This document shows positions 33,300 to 45,019 of a DNA stretch of 64,000 nucleotides, piece after piece; the stretch's first letter is position 1, and each line of letters starts with the position of its first letter. The translations under genes were made by a program, and so were the position numbers. The notes beneath the pieces are model-generated. The model worked only from the letters and a program-made list of their open reading frames with translations, made no database searches and had not been told where the DNA came from. The DNA comes from Isoetes taiwanensis (taxonomy: Eukaryota > Streptophyta > Lycopodiopsida > Isoetales > Isoetaceae): NCBI GenBank assembly GCA_021234155.1, contig JAJEKV010000004.1:9056109-9120108 (forward strand), in the 5' to 3' direction.

Positions 33300-34120
33300 T
33301 TTTTCAATGGTCAACAACCAATGGCTCACAACAAAAGCCCTTTTTTTGTGCATGTGGTGCATAATGGGCATATGAAGGGCCATTGATTTTAGCCTTTTTT
33401 TTCAATGGTTAACAACCAACGGCTCACAACAAAAGCCCTCTTTTTGTGTGTGTGGTGCATAATGGGCACATGAAGGGCTTGAAGGGCGCATATAATGCAG
33501 TTTCCCCGCCGGCAACACATTTCTTATCATAACTTTTGACCCAGAGCTCTGTTTGAGATGATTTGTATTGCGTTGGAAAGCTCTTTCCGAGATCTTTTTG
33601 ATAGTGTATGATATGGATATGTTTGGTTAAGTTATCTATGCTAAAACAGCAATTTTTCGGCCGGGTTTGGCAGGCTTTCACATCCTACCAGCTGATTAAT
33701 ATGTAGCATAATAACAGGAGGTTTTCTTTGTGTTTTTGTACGCTTTTCACTAAGGTTTTCCTATGATTTCGTGATGTATTCAAATGGATGTACTAATGCG
33801 TACATCTAGAGTGCACCATTTCTGAGCCATTGATTTTAGCCTTTTTTTTCCAATGGCCAACAACCAATGGCTCACAACAAAAGCCCTTTTTTGTGCGTGT
33901 GGTGCATACTGGTCAACAACCAATGGCTCACAACAAAAGCCCTCTTTTTGTGTGTGTGGTGCATAATGGGCACATGAAAGGCTTGAAGGAACCAATGGCT
34001 CACAATAAAAGCCCTTTTTTTGTGCGTGTGGTGCATAATGGTCAACAACCAATGGCTCACAACAAAAGCCCTCTTTTTGTGTGTGTGGTGCATAATGGGC
34101 ACATGAAGGGCTTGAAGGGC
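33300..34120. repeat. variable ~63-bp minisatellite within the foldback composite
   Basis: Units read GGTCAACAACCAATGGCTCA then CAACAAAAGCCC, a T run, GTGCGTGTGGTGCATAAT. About two units occur near 33300-33480, four near 33850-34110, and two in the second element copy (48190-48300). Copy number therefore varies between element copies. Confidence 0.7.
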
Positions 34121-34320
34121 GTATGTAGTGCAGTTTCCCCACCGGCAACACATTTCTTATCATAACTTTTGATCCAGAGCTCTGTTTGAGATGATTTTTA
34201 TTGCGTTAGAAAGCTCTCTCCGAGATCTTTTTGATAGAGTATGATATGGATATGTTTGGTTAAGTTATCTATGCTAAAACAGCAATTTTTCGGCCGGGTT
34301 TGGTAGGCTTTCACATCCTA

Positions 34321-34540
34321 CCAGCTGATTAATACAGGATTGCGCTATTGGATATTGTTTTATGGCTCATTCCGAATGAAGCTTGCAAAAAATTACCGTG
34401 CATTTTTAGATTTTGAGGCAGTTATTAAGCAAATTCCAGGGCTTCTAGATCCTTGTGCTAACAAGCAGAAAAGTTTCCCACTTTGGTTTCTCACCACAAG
34501 AATCCATAGAGGCCAAAGGCTGCTGTTAAATTCCAGTTGA
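34321..34540 (+). other. conserved short reading frame, copy 1 of 3
   Basis: After an in-frame TAG the frame runs open for about 75 codons. From a TTG at 34340 it reads [20 protein letters not shown] (initiator shown as M) and ends QRLLLNSS. There is no ATG at the beginning; the first in-frame ATG is about 13 codons in. The frame is preserved in the other two copies at 35053-35253 and 48544-48744 with only a few substitutions. No family is recognised. It could be a captured exon or simply young duplicated DNA. Confidence 0.3.
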
Positions 34541-34787
34541 AAAATGTTTGTGTATGGGTGTTGCAAACTTTATGACTTTCAGAATAATGGGATCAATCTG
34601 CTCTATCTTTATGGTAACTTTTACTTATGTTCTATTTGTTTTATTGTGATGAAATTCAAAAGTTACAGGTGATGAAAGCCTCAAATGAATTCTAGTTTTT
34701 TTCTGGTTTAGATTCTAAAATTTTGTCACACTGGGGGGGTGACGTCCCTAAGGCCCCAAAAGGGCCAAAAAAAAATTTTTGCAACAC

Positions 34788-36077
34788 AAACCATTAACAT
34801 CCAACATATAAAAATTAAATCCCCCAACACATAACAACCAACACATAACAACCATTGACATTAACAACCAACACATAACTACCATTGACATTAATTAACA
34901 TAACCATTGGGTCCAACACATTTAAATTAAAATCCCCCTTAAACCCCCTTTGGTTTGGGTGCATATTCACACGGGGGGTGACTCCGGGCAACGAGAGCTG
35001 TTGGATAGGCATATTCACCCCTTAGTCCTTAATCTACACCATACGTACATGATTGCGCTATTGGATATTGTTTTATGGCTCATTCCGAATGAAGCTTGCA
35101 AAAAATTACCATGCATTTTTAGATTTTGAGGCAGTTATTAAGCAAATTCCAAGGCTTCTAGATCCTTGTGCTAACAAGCAGAAAAGTTTTCCACTTTGGT
35201 TTCTCACCACAAGAATCCATGGAGGCCAAAGGCTGCTGTTAAATTCCAGTTGAAAAATGTTTGTGTATGGGTGTTGCAAACTTTATGACTTTCAGAATAA
35301 TGGGATCAATCTGCTCTATCTTTATGGTAACTTTTACTTATGTTCTATTTGTTTTATTGTGATCAAATTCAAAAGCTACAGGTGATGAAAGCCTCAAATG
35401 AATTCTAGTTTTTTTCTGGTTTGAATTCTAAATTTTTTGTCCCTAAGGCCCCGAAGGGGCCAAAATTTTTTTTTTGCAACACAAACCATTAATATCCCAA
35501 CATATAAAAATTAAATCCCCCAACACATAACAACCAACACATAACAACCATTGACATTAACAACGAACACATAACTACCATTCACATTAATTAACACAAC
35601 CATTGGGTCCAACACATTTAAATTAAAATCCCCCTTAAACCCCCTTTGGTTTGGGTGCATATTCACACGGGGGGTGACGTAGGGCAGCGAGAGCCCTCAT
35701 TTTGCACGTACGAAATCAACACCATATAGTATTTCGCTTGAAATCTTATAGTATTTTACGAATCTTGTTATACAGTATAGCAAATTTTGTACTTGCATAC
35801 CCCACAAACGAGGAACTTTACGTACGGTGTAGATTAAGGAATAAGGGGTGAATATGCCTATCCAACAGCTCTCGTTGCCCGGAGTCACCCCCCTATGAAT
35901 ATGCACCCAAACCAAAGGGGGTTTAAGGGGGATTTTAATTTAAATGTGTTGGACCCAATGGTTGTGTTAATTAATGTGAATGGTAGTTATGTGTTCGTTG
36001 TTAATGTCAATGGTTGTTATGTGTTGGTTGTTATGTGTTGGGGGATTTAACTTTTATATGTTGGATGTTAATGGTTT
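34788..36077. repeat. inverted-repeat arms of about 259 bp
   Basis: The left arm 34788-35047 (starting AAACCATTAACATCCAACAT) is the near-perfect reverse complement of 35819-36077 (ending ATGTTGGATGTTAATGGTTT), with a ~770-bp loop. A second left-arm copy, shorter and diverging after CGGGGGGTGACG, lies in the loop at 35480-35680. In the copy at 49.1-49.55 kb the right arm is shortened. A folded transcript or strand would form a very long hairpin. Confidence 0.85.
35053..35253 (+). other. conserved short reading frame, copy 2 of 3
   Basis: Second copy of the ~66-residue frame, identical to the 34340 copy except for three substitutions (R to H at NYR/NYH, G to R at IPG/IPR, and R to G at IHR/IHG). 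Ends LLLNSS. See copy 1 for discussion. Confidence 0.3.
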
Positions 36078-36081
36078 GAAT

Positions 36082-36491
36082 AGCCAGCAGGTGTTATTAG
36101 CAGTCTATCCAAGTAGTTGGGATAATTTGGCGAAAAGGGCATTTCATTTGGCTTCTGCATGGATCATTTGGTCCATTTGGAAAAGAAGGAATCTTCTCAT
36201 ATTCAATGGTCTTGCTTGTTTAGATGCACAGATCCTTCTTGATGCCCAATAATGAATTGTCAAAGCATTCAGGTGCTCATCAATTGCTAATGAGGTGAAG
36301 AGCCGTATTTGGGAGCACTATCTTCAGATTCATACTTACTTATGAGTTTTTGCTTGCTCTTCATATTGTTTAGATGTTGTATTTGAGTGGGGTGGTTTTG
36401 CTCTGGTGGACATTCTCTTTACTGAGTTTTTAGTCCCCATTGTACTTTGTAACTTTCTCTGGATAATAAAGGCTCAAGTCCTTCAAAAAAA
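36082..36491 (+). pseudogene. L1-type LINE with RT core deleted, 3' part and poly-A tail
   Basis: The LINE frame resumes as SQQVLLAVYPSSWDNLAKRA, then WIIWSIWKRRNLLIFNGL, the terminal zf-RVT region. It is followed by a 3' UTR ending GGCTCAAGTCCTTC and an A run (36485-36494, which overlaps the target duplication). The ending matches the other L1 tails of the window. Confidence 0.9.
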
Positions 36492-36501
36492 AAAGTTGAG
36501 G

Positions 36502-36640
36502 AGGAAAGAACGCATATGTCAAATATGCGATACATGTGAAGTTGAAGATGAAAATCATATGCTCAATTGATGCACAACGTACACAGATATAAGAGACAGA
36601 TTCAAAGGATAAGGTGGGGGCAACAGGTACACATCCTCAT
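36502..36640 (+). pseudogene. RTE-like LINE, 3' part after the nested insertion
   Basis: It continues the frame broken at 32640: KLRRKERICQICDTCEVEDE then NHML, a C-x2-C...H zinc-finger-like C-terminus, followed by TTYTDIRDRFK after a stop. Joining across the nested LINE restores one collinear domain, which is direct evidence for the nesting. Confidence 0.85.
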
Positions 36641-36929
36641 GTTACAGGATAGTGCATTGACAGACTTGGCAGATGGTATTGGGGACATGACGGATAGACA
36701 CCAAAAGGAGCACCAAGACAAGGGATTCATAATATGACCCGATTTCAGAACGGGACATTGGAACCCACCAATGTGCACAACTCAAAGTTGTTGATAATGA
36801 AGCGGTCAATTATAAATGGAGTGCTGGTATCAAAAGGTGTTGGATTGGCCGCAGCTTGGGAGATTACTCTTCATAGTTGGTCGGATAAATTCTCCTGATA
36901 TAAGGGTCTTCGTTGGAGAAAATAGGAGA

Positions 36930-37200
36930 TTCTGAACAATCATACATGCGAGCAGACTTAAGTGTTAAAGAGCGGCAATTGATTTCGCAATTGAGACTGT
37001 CATCGCATCATTTGGCCATTAGGTAGGTGGCATCGTATTTCACGGGAAGACTGACTTTGTCCATGTTGTTCAGCACAGATTGAAAATGAGGTACATGCTT
37101 TCATCGAATGTCCTGCATATGAGGATATTTGAAAGGACTTTAGAATTACATGTAGTAGCTTGCGGGACCTTATGAAAGTTCAACTAAGGAAACTTAGTGC
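36930..37200 (+). pseudogene. RTE-like LINE C-terminal fragment, second lineage
   Basis: Reads RADLSVKERQLISQLRLSSH then HLAI, GRWHRISREDRLCPCCSAQ after a small frame change, then NEVHAFIECPAYEDI, a zinc-finger-like C-terminus (CPCC...H...C) related to but distinct from the one at 36.5 kb. No tail was recognised. The region 36641-36930 between the two fragments is LINE-like but without readable domains. Confidence 0.65.
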
Positions 37201-37343
37201 TTACATCAAAAAGATATATAAGGAAAGAACATAGATAATTGCATTTTATGATTATACGTTGGAGATGGAAGTAGCTCAGGAAATCTAATTGTGTTCCAAA
37301 AATGCTTCTGATGTATGATATCTACATATTGACATATAGACCT

Positions 37344-37552
37344 TGTTGGGTCTCAAAAATGGCGTGATCAATAAACTATAGTTATAGTTATTATAGTTAT
37401 ATTTATAGATTGAGATAAGCCTATAAATAGGCTACATTATACCAGTGTGTTTCACTTGTAGCGACCCACAAGGGAAGCCCGCACACAAATAAGTCTTGTG
37501 GCCTCGCCGCACTAAGGCTATAATCCTATTCTATTCTATTCTAATCACAACA
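37344..37552. mobile_element. solo LTR, 209 bp
   Basis: Begins TGTTGGGTCTC and ends ATCACAACA, giving a 5-bp terminal inverted repeat TGTTG/CAACA. It contains a TATA-like CCTATAAATAGGC at about 37420 and a TTCTA run near the 3' end. No internal retrotransposon sequence, PBS or polypurine tract flanks it, and no exact 5-bp target duplication could be fixed. Confidence 0.6.
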
Positions 37553-37569
37553 CCTTCCTCAATACCCAC

Positions 37570-40500
37570 CCATATAAAGTTCCAGACTATTGCAATGAGC
37601 TCACGTACTTTGATCCGTGGGGCTAGCAGTAAGAATGCCATGTAGACATGGGTACTATTAAGGACTGACTTGACCACTATAATGTGACCTGCAAGAGACA
37701 ACTTTGTTGTGGACCACTAGAACAAGTGCTTCTTCAAACCCTTAATGATTTCCTCCCATGTAGCTCCAGCAGTAACATGGAGGCCAACTGGAATCCCCAG
37801 CAACTTGGTGGCCTGTCCATGAGCAAGTAATTTCCATGGGTAATCATGAATACATGCTAGAGTCGGAGTATCCAACATCCATAAACCTGTACACTTCTAC
37901 CACCCCACAAGGACACCGGAAGCCAGTGCAATTCGGCAGCTTCTAGATTCTTAACGTTAGCGATCAGGAAGAGGAACGTGTCGTCTGCATATTGATTGCA
38001 AATCTCTTGTGTGCCATCCTCCATTGCGAGACCATGAAGAAATCCCTCTGTGGTTGCAACGGTGATTAACTGCGACAAAGCCTATGCGAGAATTGTGCAA
38101 AACAATGGTGCTAAAGGGCATCCTTGTCGAATACCACGACCAAGTGAGAAGACCTCTGATGGCCCAGCATGGAACATAACGGTCGCCCAAGCAGAGACAT
38201 GCAGCTTCATAATATCAGGTGTGAATTGTTCCCCAAATTCCAGTCTTAGCATACATCGATGCATGAATTCCCAGCTAACACTATCATAAGCCTTCACAAA
38301 ATCAAGCTTAAGGTACACAACTGGAAGGTTTTGCTTACATGCCTAATAGATTCCCTCATAAGCCGCAGCAACATTGTTCAGAATGCATCGTTTTAGAAGA
38401 AAGCCTGATTGGGTTGTTGAGATGGACTCTACCAAGATGTCGTTCACCCGCTCTACAAAGCCTTGGTAAAGATCTTATATACAGATGACAATAAGTGATG
38501 GTCGTCAGTCTGACATAGTTTGAGGATCTTTGACCTTGAGGATGAGTGAGATGGCACCTGTATTTAGAATTCTATCCAAAGTAGTGGACCGCCGAAAGTC
38601 AGAAAGCATCATATACATCTGGCTCTAGCCATTTCCAATACTCATAAAAGTACTCAATTGGCAACCCATCCAAACCTGGGCATTTGCCTCATTTTAGTTC
38701 AAACACTGCCGCGCCTAAATCATCAACTGTCATAGGCACCTCTATTGATACACGTTGCTCGTCAGAGATGATGAGGGAGCATTTTTTACTGAAAGGAAAG
38801 ATGTTTCTCAGCAAGAAAAGTCTGGAAGTGGTTATGCAGATGTTGCTTGAGTTCTGTTGTTAGCATCGAGCCATTTGGCAAAAGCAATGAGGACATGATT
38901 GATGTCATGTGACGCCTCTTAGCCGCACGAAAAAAGAAGCCTGTACAACGGTCTCCATCACAAAACCACTGCAGACCTTCCTTCATCTTTGCCTACTAGA
39001 TTTGCTCTCCAATGCTTGGATCTATGCCAAAGTATCTCGATCATAAACATCTAGAGGAGTCCTTGCCGAGAATGGAGCAGGTTCTGATACAAGATGTCCA
39101 GTAAAGTGTGACCTACTGCTGCAGACTCTCGGGCCCACTGCTTGGCAAAGCCTTTGACTGCTGCAATTGCATCCACTATGTCAGTCATGCCTCGACGTCG
39201 GCTGAAAGCAGTTGTTCAAATGTTCTTGCAGCCTTCCTGAAAATTAGCATCCTTCAAGAGCTTTACATTCAAGTGAAAACATGTCCGTCCGGGATGTCGC
39301 CAGAGGCTCATTTGAAAGGAATTGCGGATGGTGGTCTGAAACTAAGTTGCCTCTGAGATAAAAATGAAGGAGACCTGGAAGTGCTAAGGCTGCATCTGCA
39401 TTCCAATAAGCTATATCCAACTGAGAACTTCTGCAACCCCCACCAACTTGACCATTGCACAAAGTAAAGGCACCTTTACCATCGATCTCCAAGAGGGTGC
39501 AGTCATGGAGTAGTCGGAGCCACTGCTGGCATTCAAAACCAGACACCACTGTAGAGGTAATAGACTCCACTTCCACCATATTAAGATCCCCAACAAGAAG
39601 CCATGAAATGTCGCAGCCTAAACTGAGCACCTTTTCTCGTAAGGAGGCCCACATTGAAGCTCTCTGAGGGGGCATGTTGTGAGCATAAAAATTAATTAGA
39701 CCATACTTAAACCCATGTCCCTGCCACACAATTAATGCCCAACGACCAAAATGCTCAGCCTGAGTGAAGGTGACTGGCAGGAAGGAATCTATGCTATCAC
39801 CACTTCTGCACTAGTAGAATCAGTTGCTGCAATAAGGACATTAAACTATCGACCAATCATATCTGCAAGCTTTAATACATCTCCCTTGTGACACTTATGC
39901 TCTTGGAGACATATATACTGAACATCCAATGTAGATAAGTAGAAAGAAATACATCTCCACTTGAGGGATGAAGAGGCTACCCTCTGAACATTCCATGAAA
40001 CTAACCATTGGTGTCTCAAGAGAGTTTGATGTTGGCTTCTGGGCATCTGGCATGAAAATAACTTTGTCAACCGAATCAACCCACTGAACCGGATCAAAAT
40101 GACCACAGTGGATGCAATGTGCGGAGCAGAGCTACATAAAGCAGGAACTGAGGGATGGGAGGCAGAGGAGTTTGATCCCTTAGCACATGGTTGATGAAGA
40201 GACGGTGGATGTTTCGGTGGTAGATGGATGCCATACCGATCAACGTCCATGTACTGTACACGAGCCTCCTTAATTTGCTCTTGTGATCTCTGAGCCTTAG
40301 CCAGTCTTAACATTTGGTGATTCAGAGACTGAGGTGAGGGAGCTGCAATTGGAAGAGTAGGGGGGCAGTCACAGGGGTATGAGACACATCCATTGAAGTG
40401 GGAGCTGATCTAGAAACATGGAGTGCCAGAGGAGCAGATGGAAGACATGCTGGTGGACCTTGCAATATTGAGCAATGAGAGAGGCTTCAGGAAACATGAG

Positions 40501-40840
40501 GGCTAGCTCAGGACCATTCAACAAGGATAGCTTAAACGGAAAGAACATAAGCCCACTCTAGACAACATTTGTTTGAGGCAAATCATGATGAATGGGTCTT
40601 GCAACACAAATCTTAGTGATGCCATTGGTTATAGAGTGTTGCAAATGGAGTCCAATCTCATTAGCAATGGCAGAAATGAACTTGGAATCCTGTAGCTCTA
40701 GAGGAAAATCTTCAATAGCAAACCAGAACAGGGCATGTAAGGCATCTGGCTTAGCTGAAAAGGATCCAGGATTTTAGAAAAACCGAGCCTTAAGATAGCC
40801 AATAAATGGAATTGTCAGGAAAAAAAAAGCTATTAGACTG
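37570..40840 (-). pseudogene. L1-type LINE, long decayed copy
   Basis: Minus-strand order from 40840: ORF1 (FAIEDFPLELQDSKFISAIA, KLSLLNGPELALMFPEASLI) at 40840-40400; ORF2 endonuclease (LVSWNVQRVASS, CLQEHKCHKGD) at about 40010-39850; then YAHNMPPQRASMW, WLLVGDLNMVE, QLDIAYWNADA, SDHHPQ to 39250; then RT from 38990 to 37600, with YLKLDFVKAYDSVSWEFMHR, GRGIRQGCPLAPLF and YADDTFLFL. YADD is intact, but frameshifts and stops are frequent. The 3' end and tail are not evident; the solo LTR lies just beyond 37570. Confidence 0.85.
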
Positions 40841-42207
40841 GCTAAAATTGGTTGGAGACTTTACTGTCCAAGAAAGATGGTCATTTTTAGATGGCTTATA
40901 TTGAATCAGAGTCTATCCTGCAATATTAGAGAAAGATATTATTGATGAATCATGTAGTCTTGGATGTGGTAGTAATTAATATCCTCTACATATCTTTCAA
41001 TGCCCTTGGCTTATCCCTTTCTGGAACTGGATTCGTAAGCTTCTTAATAATTCCACAGGAACAACTGAAAGGGATTTCTTGAATTTCTTGGAAGAGGAAG
41101 ACATTTTTATTGCAACAATCAAAACCATTGCATTATGGTGTATTTGGATCCATAGAAACAGAGTAGCAATTCAACATCATGGACCCTCTCTAAGCTGGCT
41201 AAAAGGGCAATTTTTGGGGAGATTGGTGGAGACAGCTCTTGCCCATAAAATAGAGAAGGGTATGGAATATGACAAACAATGGGACAAAGTTGGATCTTTC
41301 AAGGGCCTTTACAACTTTTTTGAACTATTATTGAAAGAGAAGAAGGGCATGCTCAGCTGTAACTTGTTGGGCTCAGATAACCAAGGACCATGGCATGTGA
41401 ACTAATAGATAGTTACTAATATTTTTATGGTGTTATTTTCAATTCAACTGAACAGATTAATTGAGCAGCGTTCGGGTTGGACCTATATGTGGATGGGCAA
41501 TTGAGCAGATGTGAGATATGGGATCAACTTATTGCATTGAAGATGAGGATAGTTCGAGCCAAGGCAGTCAGGAAAATTCTGAAAAACGATGTTGTATGGG
41601 AACACAATGCCATGAAGCCGATTTTTAAGAACCTGTATGATAGGGAGCAGAGGAAGCGAGTGACAATTGTAACCACTCTACTAAACAAAACAATGCACAC
41701 AGTACAATAGCTCAATGAGTGGCGACAGATATTTCGCAGAAGACAAGTTGACGAGCTCGCCATTGGAGATCTTATCCAGGCAGAGTATAACATCTACCGA
41801 GTGGAAGATTTCGTTCTGAAAAAAAACCGTAACTCAAATAGTATTGCTTAACTTTATTTTTATCTAGTTTTATGGTTTTAGCTCTTATATCCATATGGAT
41901 ATTTAAGAAAGCTCTTTTTCACCTACCTATTTTATAAAGGAGGTGTATGTTTAGCTTTGGGAGTTGGTTACTGGGGTTATACGATGATGATCCCCGACGT
42001 GGTAGAACTTAAGCCTATATGTGTCCTCCACTTTGGCCCCTTGACCGGTGGTGGGATATTCTAGCTAGTCTCTGTTACTATTCTAGAGACAAGACTAGTC
42101 TAGCTTGGACCATAAACAAAAATCTTTTAGCTATATTTCTATAGCTAATTTTATGTATCTCATGTTATAATGAATACAACCTACTGCCATTTCTTCAAAA
42201 AAAAAGG
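40841..42207 (+). pseudogene. L1-type LINE 3' portion (zf-RVT region and 3' UTR)
   Basis: Reads RKMVIFRWLILNQSLSCNIR, then HIFQCPWLIPFWNWIRKLLN, TIKTIALWCIWIHRNRVAIQ, in the manner of a zf-RVT domain. A further open segment at 41477-41820 (DLYVDGQLSRCEIWDQLIAL, basic and helical) is of uncertain origin. The 3' UTR has a small palindrome-rich stretch and ends CTGCCATTTCTTC plus an A run at about 42199-42207. The 5' end abuts the inverted LINE at 40840, giving a head-to-head pair. Confidence 0.7.
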
Positions 42208-42229
42208 GTAGGAGGGGGGAGGAGGGGAT

Positions 42230-43760
42230 CTAGGAACATATTGTTGATTGAGCAAGAAGTATTTTCAAAGAGGATCAACACCTTGTTATATGAGTTGAGC
42301 TGTCGGTTCAGGATATTCAAACATCAAGGGGAAGCCACGTTGATCTTTTGCTGCAAGCTTGATATAGATTGACAAGCAGGAAGCGTTAACTTGTGAAGGT
42401 GCCCAGACAGCCAAGATCCCATGCACTTTAGATCCAAGAAAGGGCCAGTGAAGTGGCAAACCACAAAAGACACAACCAACTGCTCCACATATCGTGATGA
42501 TCTTCATGGCTAATCTGCACCATTAGGGCTCCAAAGCACTCAAAAGTTGTCATGCACTCCTGAATCTCATAAAAGATTTTGTATGATGGTAGCTGGATAT
42601 CCATGGAGTCTTGCTTGGCTTGCAATTGCTGGAGATAGGACACAACTTCTTTCCTATCCACCATAGGGGCAATGGCCTCTGAGAGACAAGCTGAGATGGC
42701 AGGAGTCGCCAAGCCCTTGCAAAGCCACTCAGAGAACCACACACCCATAATTCGAGCCACTGTGTCAGATGATCTTCAAGTTGTAGAGGTCGACACAGGT
42801 TGAGGGGTGGAAGAGGAAGTCAACTCAGGTTGTCGTGGGGAGAGAGGGGGAAACTCCTTCTGTCCTGAGGAACTCTAGCATGTGTTGGACATATCATTTG
42901 CCCTGCAGGTATACCAATTTGTATAGGTTGCACCACCATCCGAGCATTATCAGGTGCCATCCATGCAACATTATTCTGAACAAGTGCTACGGGTTGCATA
43001 TTTTCTAAAAAGCTTCCACCATGCGTTGGAGGTACAGCCTATCCAGAGGAGCACTCCACAGGCACGTGAGATCTCAACTGACATGAGGGACCTCCAACAT
43101 GTGTTGGAGGTGCTGCTATCCTAGAAGCAACTTCAGCAAACAAAGAGGGTCTTTTGACCCATAGAGCTTCCAACGAGTGTTGGAAGTGTTAATTGGCTAG
43201 AGCACACTGCCCCAACCGAGGAACCTCCAACGTGCATTGGACGTGCGACATTCTCAGAAGAGTTTCCCAAGGGCACATGTGCAACACATCCTCTGGTCTC
43301 ACCCAATGTATGGGCAGAAGCGTGAACTGTAGTCGAGGCAGCTATACTTTGTATGGGCAGAAGCGTGAACTGTAGTCGAGGCAGCTATACTTAGAACAGG
43401 AACAGGAGCACGTAACTAAGAAGAGGAGAGAGATGGAGCTCCTACCTCAGTTGAGCCGACCCCATTCGTGCCATTAGAAGACATGTTTGGCAACACTAAA
43501 GGATTGAAGTGCACCGAAGAAACCAAACTCTCAGGAGCCAAAAGAGCACCCTCGCGAGCCATTTTGTGTGCATCATATACACTTATTTTGGGAGAATTTG
43601 CAGTGTATTCTTTTTCAATTCCACTGTGTACTATGCTAGAATTACCAGAAAAAATGTTTTGGAGGGCTGCGACTGGATCTTGTCATCTCCACGAACAGGA
43701 GGCTGAAGTTTCAGAGCTGGACAATCCTTCCCAATAGGCCAATCTCTGAAAAGATTAAGC
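42230..43760 (-). pseudogene. LINE ORF1-like relic
   Basis: Minus-strand frames begin near 43737 with WPIGKDCPALKLQPPVRGDD, a knuckle-like C-P region typical after a CCHC in LINE ORF1. They continue through DAHKMAREGALLAPESLVSS, then repeated TLEVP/PPTHVGG segments (43000-43280), and at 42760-42430 EVVSYLQQLQAKQDSMDIQL and FECFGALMVQISHEDHHD. Assignment to L1 ORF1 is by composition and context. At about 43301-43393 a ~46-bp segment (TATGGGCAGAAGCGTGAACT core) is tandemly duplicated. Confidence 0.5.
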
Positions 43761-43844
43761 AATATTGGATGGAGTGCTCAACGCCCTTTATGTAAGCAAA
43801 GAGTTAAGAGTATTGATGTGAGCGGCTTCGGTAGGTTGGATGTT

Positions 43845-44258
43845 AGCCCTATTTGGCACGTCTGGATTTAGCCAGCAAATTCTGCTCGCTATCTACCCTG
43901 ATGCATTGGCACAAACTACAAAAACGAGCTTTTCATCTTACATGTGGCTGGCTTTTATGGTCGATCTAAAAGAGAAGGAGGTTGTCTATCTTTAAGGGCA
44001 TGGATACTGCAGATGAGATTCTTCTTCAGTGGACCCAGAATAAAATCGTTATGACTTATAATTGTTATTCTCTTGATCAAGAGAAGAAAGTACTGATTTG
44101 GCATACTTATCTTCAGATTCATTCTTATGCATAGACAGATGGCTGTGCTTAGTTGGATCAATTTGTCCGATGGGGTTATAATCCTGTCTCTGCATTTTAT
44201 GTTGTTATAGTTTTTGATTGCTGAATAAAGCTTGTTGTCCTTACCCCCCCAAAAAAAA
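43845..44258 (+). pseudogene. L1-type LINE 3' terminal fragment
   Basis: Reads SGFSQQILLAIYPDALAQTT, matching SQQVLLAVYPSSWDNLA of the LINE at 36.1 kb, then DTADEILLQWTQNKIVMTYN and LIWHTYLQIHSYA. The 3' UTR ends AATAAAGCTTGTTGTCCTTA, a C run and an A run. This is a fourth independent L1 tail in plus orientation. Confidence 0.75.
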
Positions 44259-44436
44259 CTTCATGTATACGTTGTTATATTAATCTGATTCTTAGGGCAG
44301 TGTTGCAATAAATTTCAACGTGTTAAATGTCATAGGTCACTATTGACTAATGGTTTCAAGTCTTTCTTAGTTTTTTCTATGGTTTCTTAATATCTTATAA
44401 GTCATTACATTTTGTTGTTCAATGCTGTGAACATTT

Positions 44437-45019
44437 TGTTAGATCACTTGAGTCTTCAATTCATTTTCTTATGAAAGAACCTTCAACATTGAGTAATATT
44501 TCAATAGACCATTGAACTTAAGGTAATTACCTTATACAAAGTTTTAGTCAATTAAGCATAATTACCACATTACTGTACCAATGGTCTTTGATTCCCAATG
44601 AACAGTAACATATAGATTGTATAGGCTATCTTCCTCCTCAATTTACACTGCCGATCTGCTATGAAAACATTTCACCGGCTTAATCCTTAGATAAATTATT
44701 TACAGGTTTATATACATGGAATTCTTCGGCCGATTCGGCGACAGTTAAGCTCAGGAGAGGATGATTTTAGTTGGTCAACTTTCCATCTATATTTTATGGC
44801 ATCATTTCTTGCAATTTTGTAGTCGAATTTTGTCCCTTAACATTTCGACCTTCAAAACTTAATTTAAAGCCTTTAATAATTTAAACCATTGACCTTACCT
44901 TTTAGCTTAACCATATAGTTAACTTGCAATCATTGTATGTTTTTGATCCTTCCCTTTTCTTGAACTGTTCTGTGACTGTTTCAAAGGAATATGTGATGAC
45001 CCTCAATAATTTTCTAACA
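44437..45019 (-). repeat. copia 3' LTR
   Basis: 583 bp, TGTTAG to CTAACA, near-identical to 51093-51673. On the minus strand it immediately follows the polypurine tract. It carries the element's polyadenylation region. Confidence 0.95.

Larger units (their letters stand above)
33154..36074. mobile_element. foldback composite element, copy 1 (nested in L1 LINE)
   Basis: Non-LINE DNA inserted in the LINE zf-RVT region; TTTGAAT at 33147-33153 and 36075-36081 is a plausible 7-bp target duplication, since the LINE frame (C-N-L-N-S-Q-Q) closes across it. Its modules are: (1) a 5' module starting ATGTARCATAATAACAGG, present twice (33154 and 33703); (2) a variable array of ~63-bp units containing ACCAATGGCTCACAACAAAA; (3) a module with a conserved short reading frame, twice (34336 and 35049); and (4) inverted arms. 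No transposase was recognised. A 1.5 kb version sits at 48031-49546. Confidence 0.75.

Noticed and set aside
33820-34120. Regular repeats suggestive of a CRISPR-like array
   Set aside because: Units are directly adjoining ~63-bp tandem copies without unique spacers, in a plant nuclear context.
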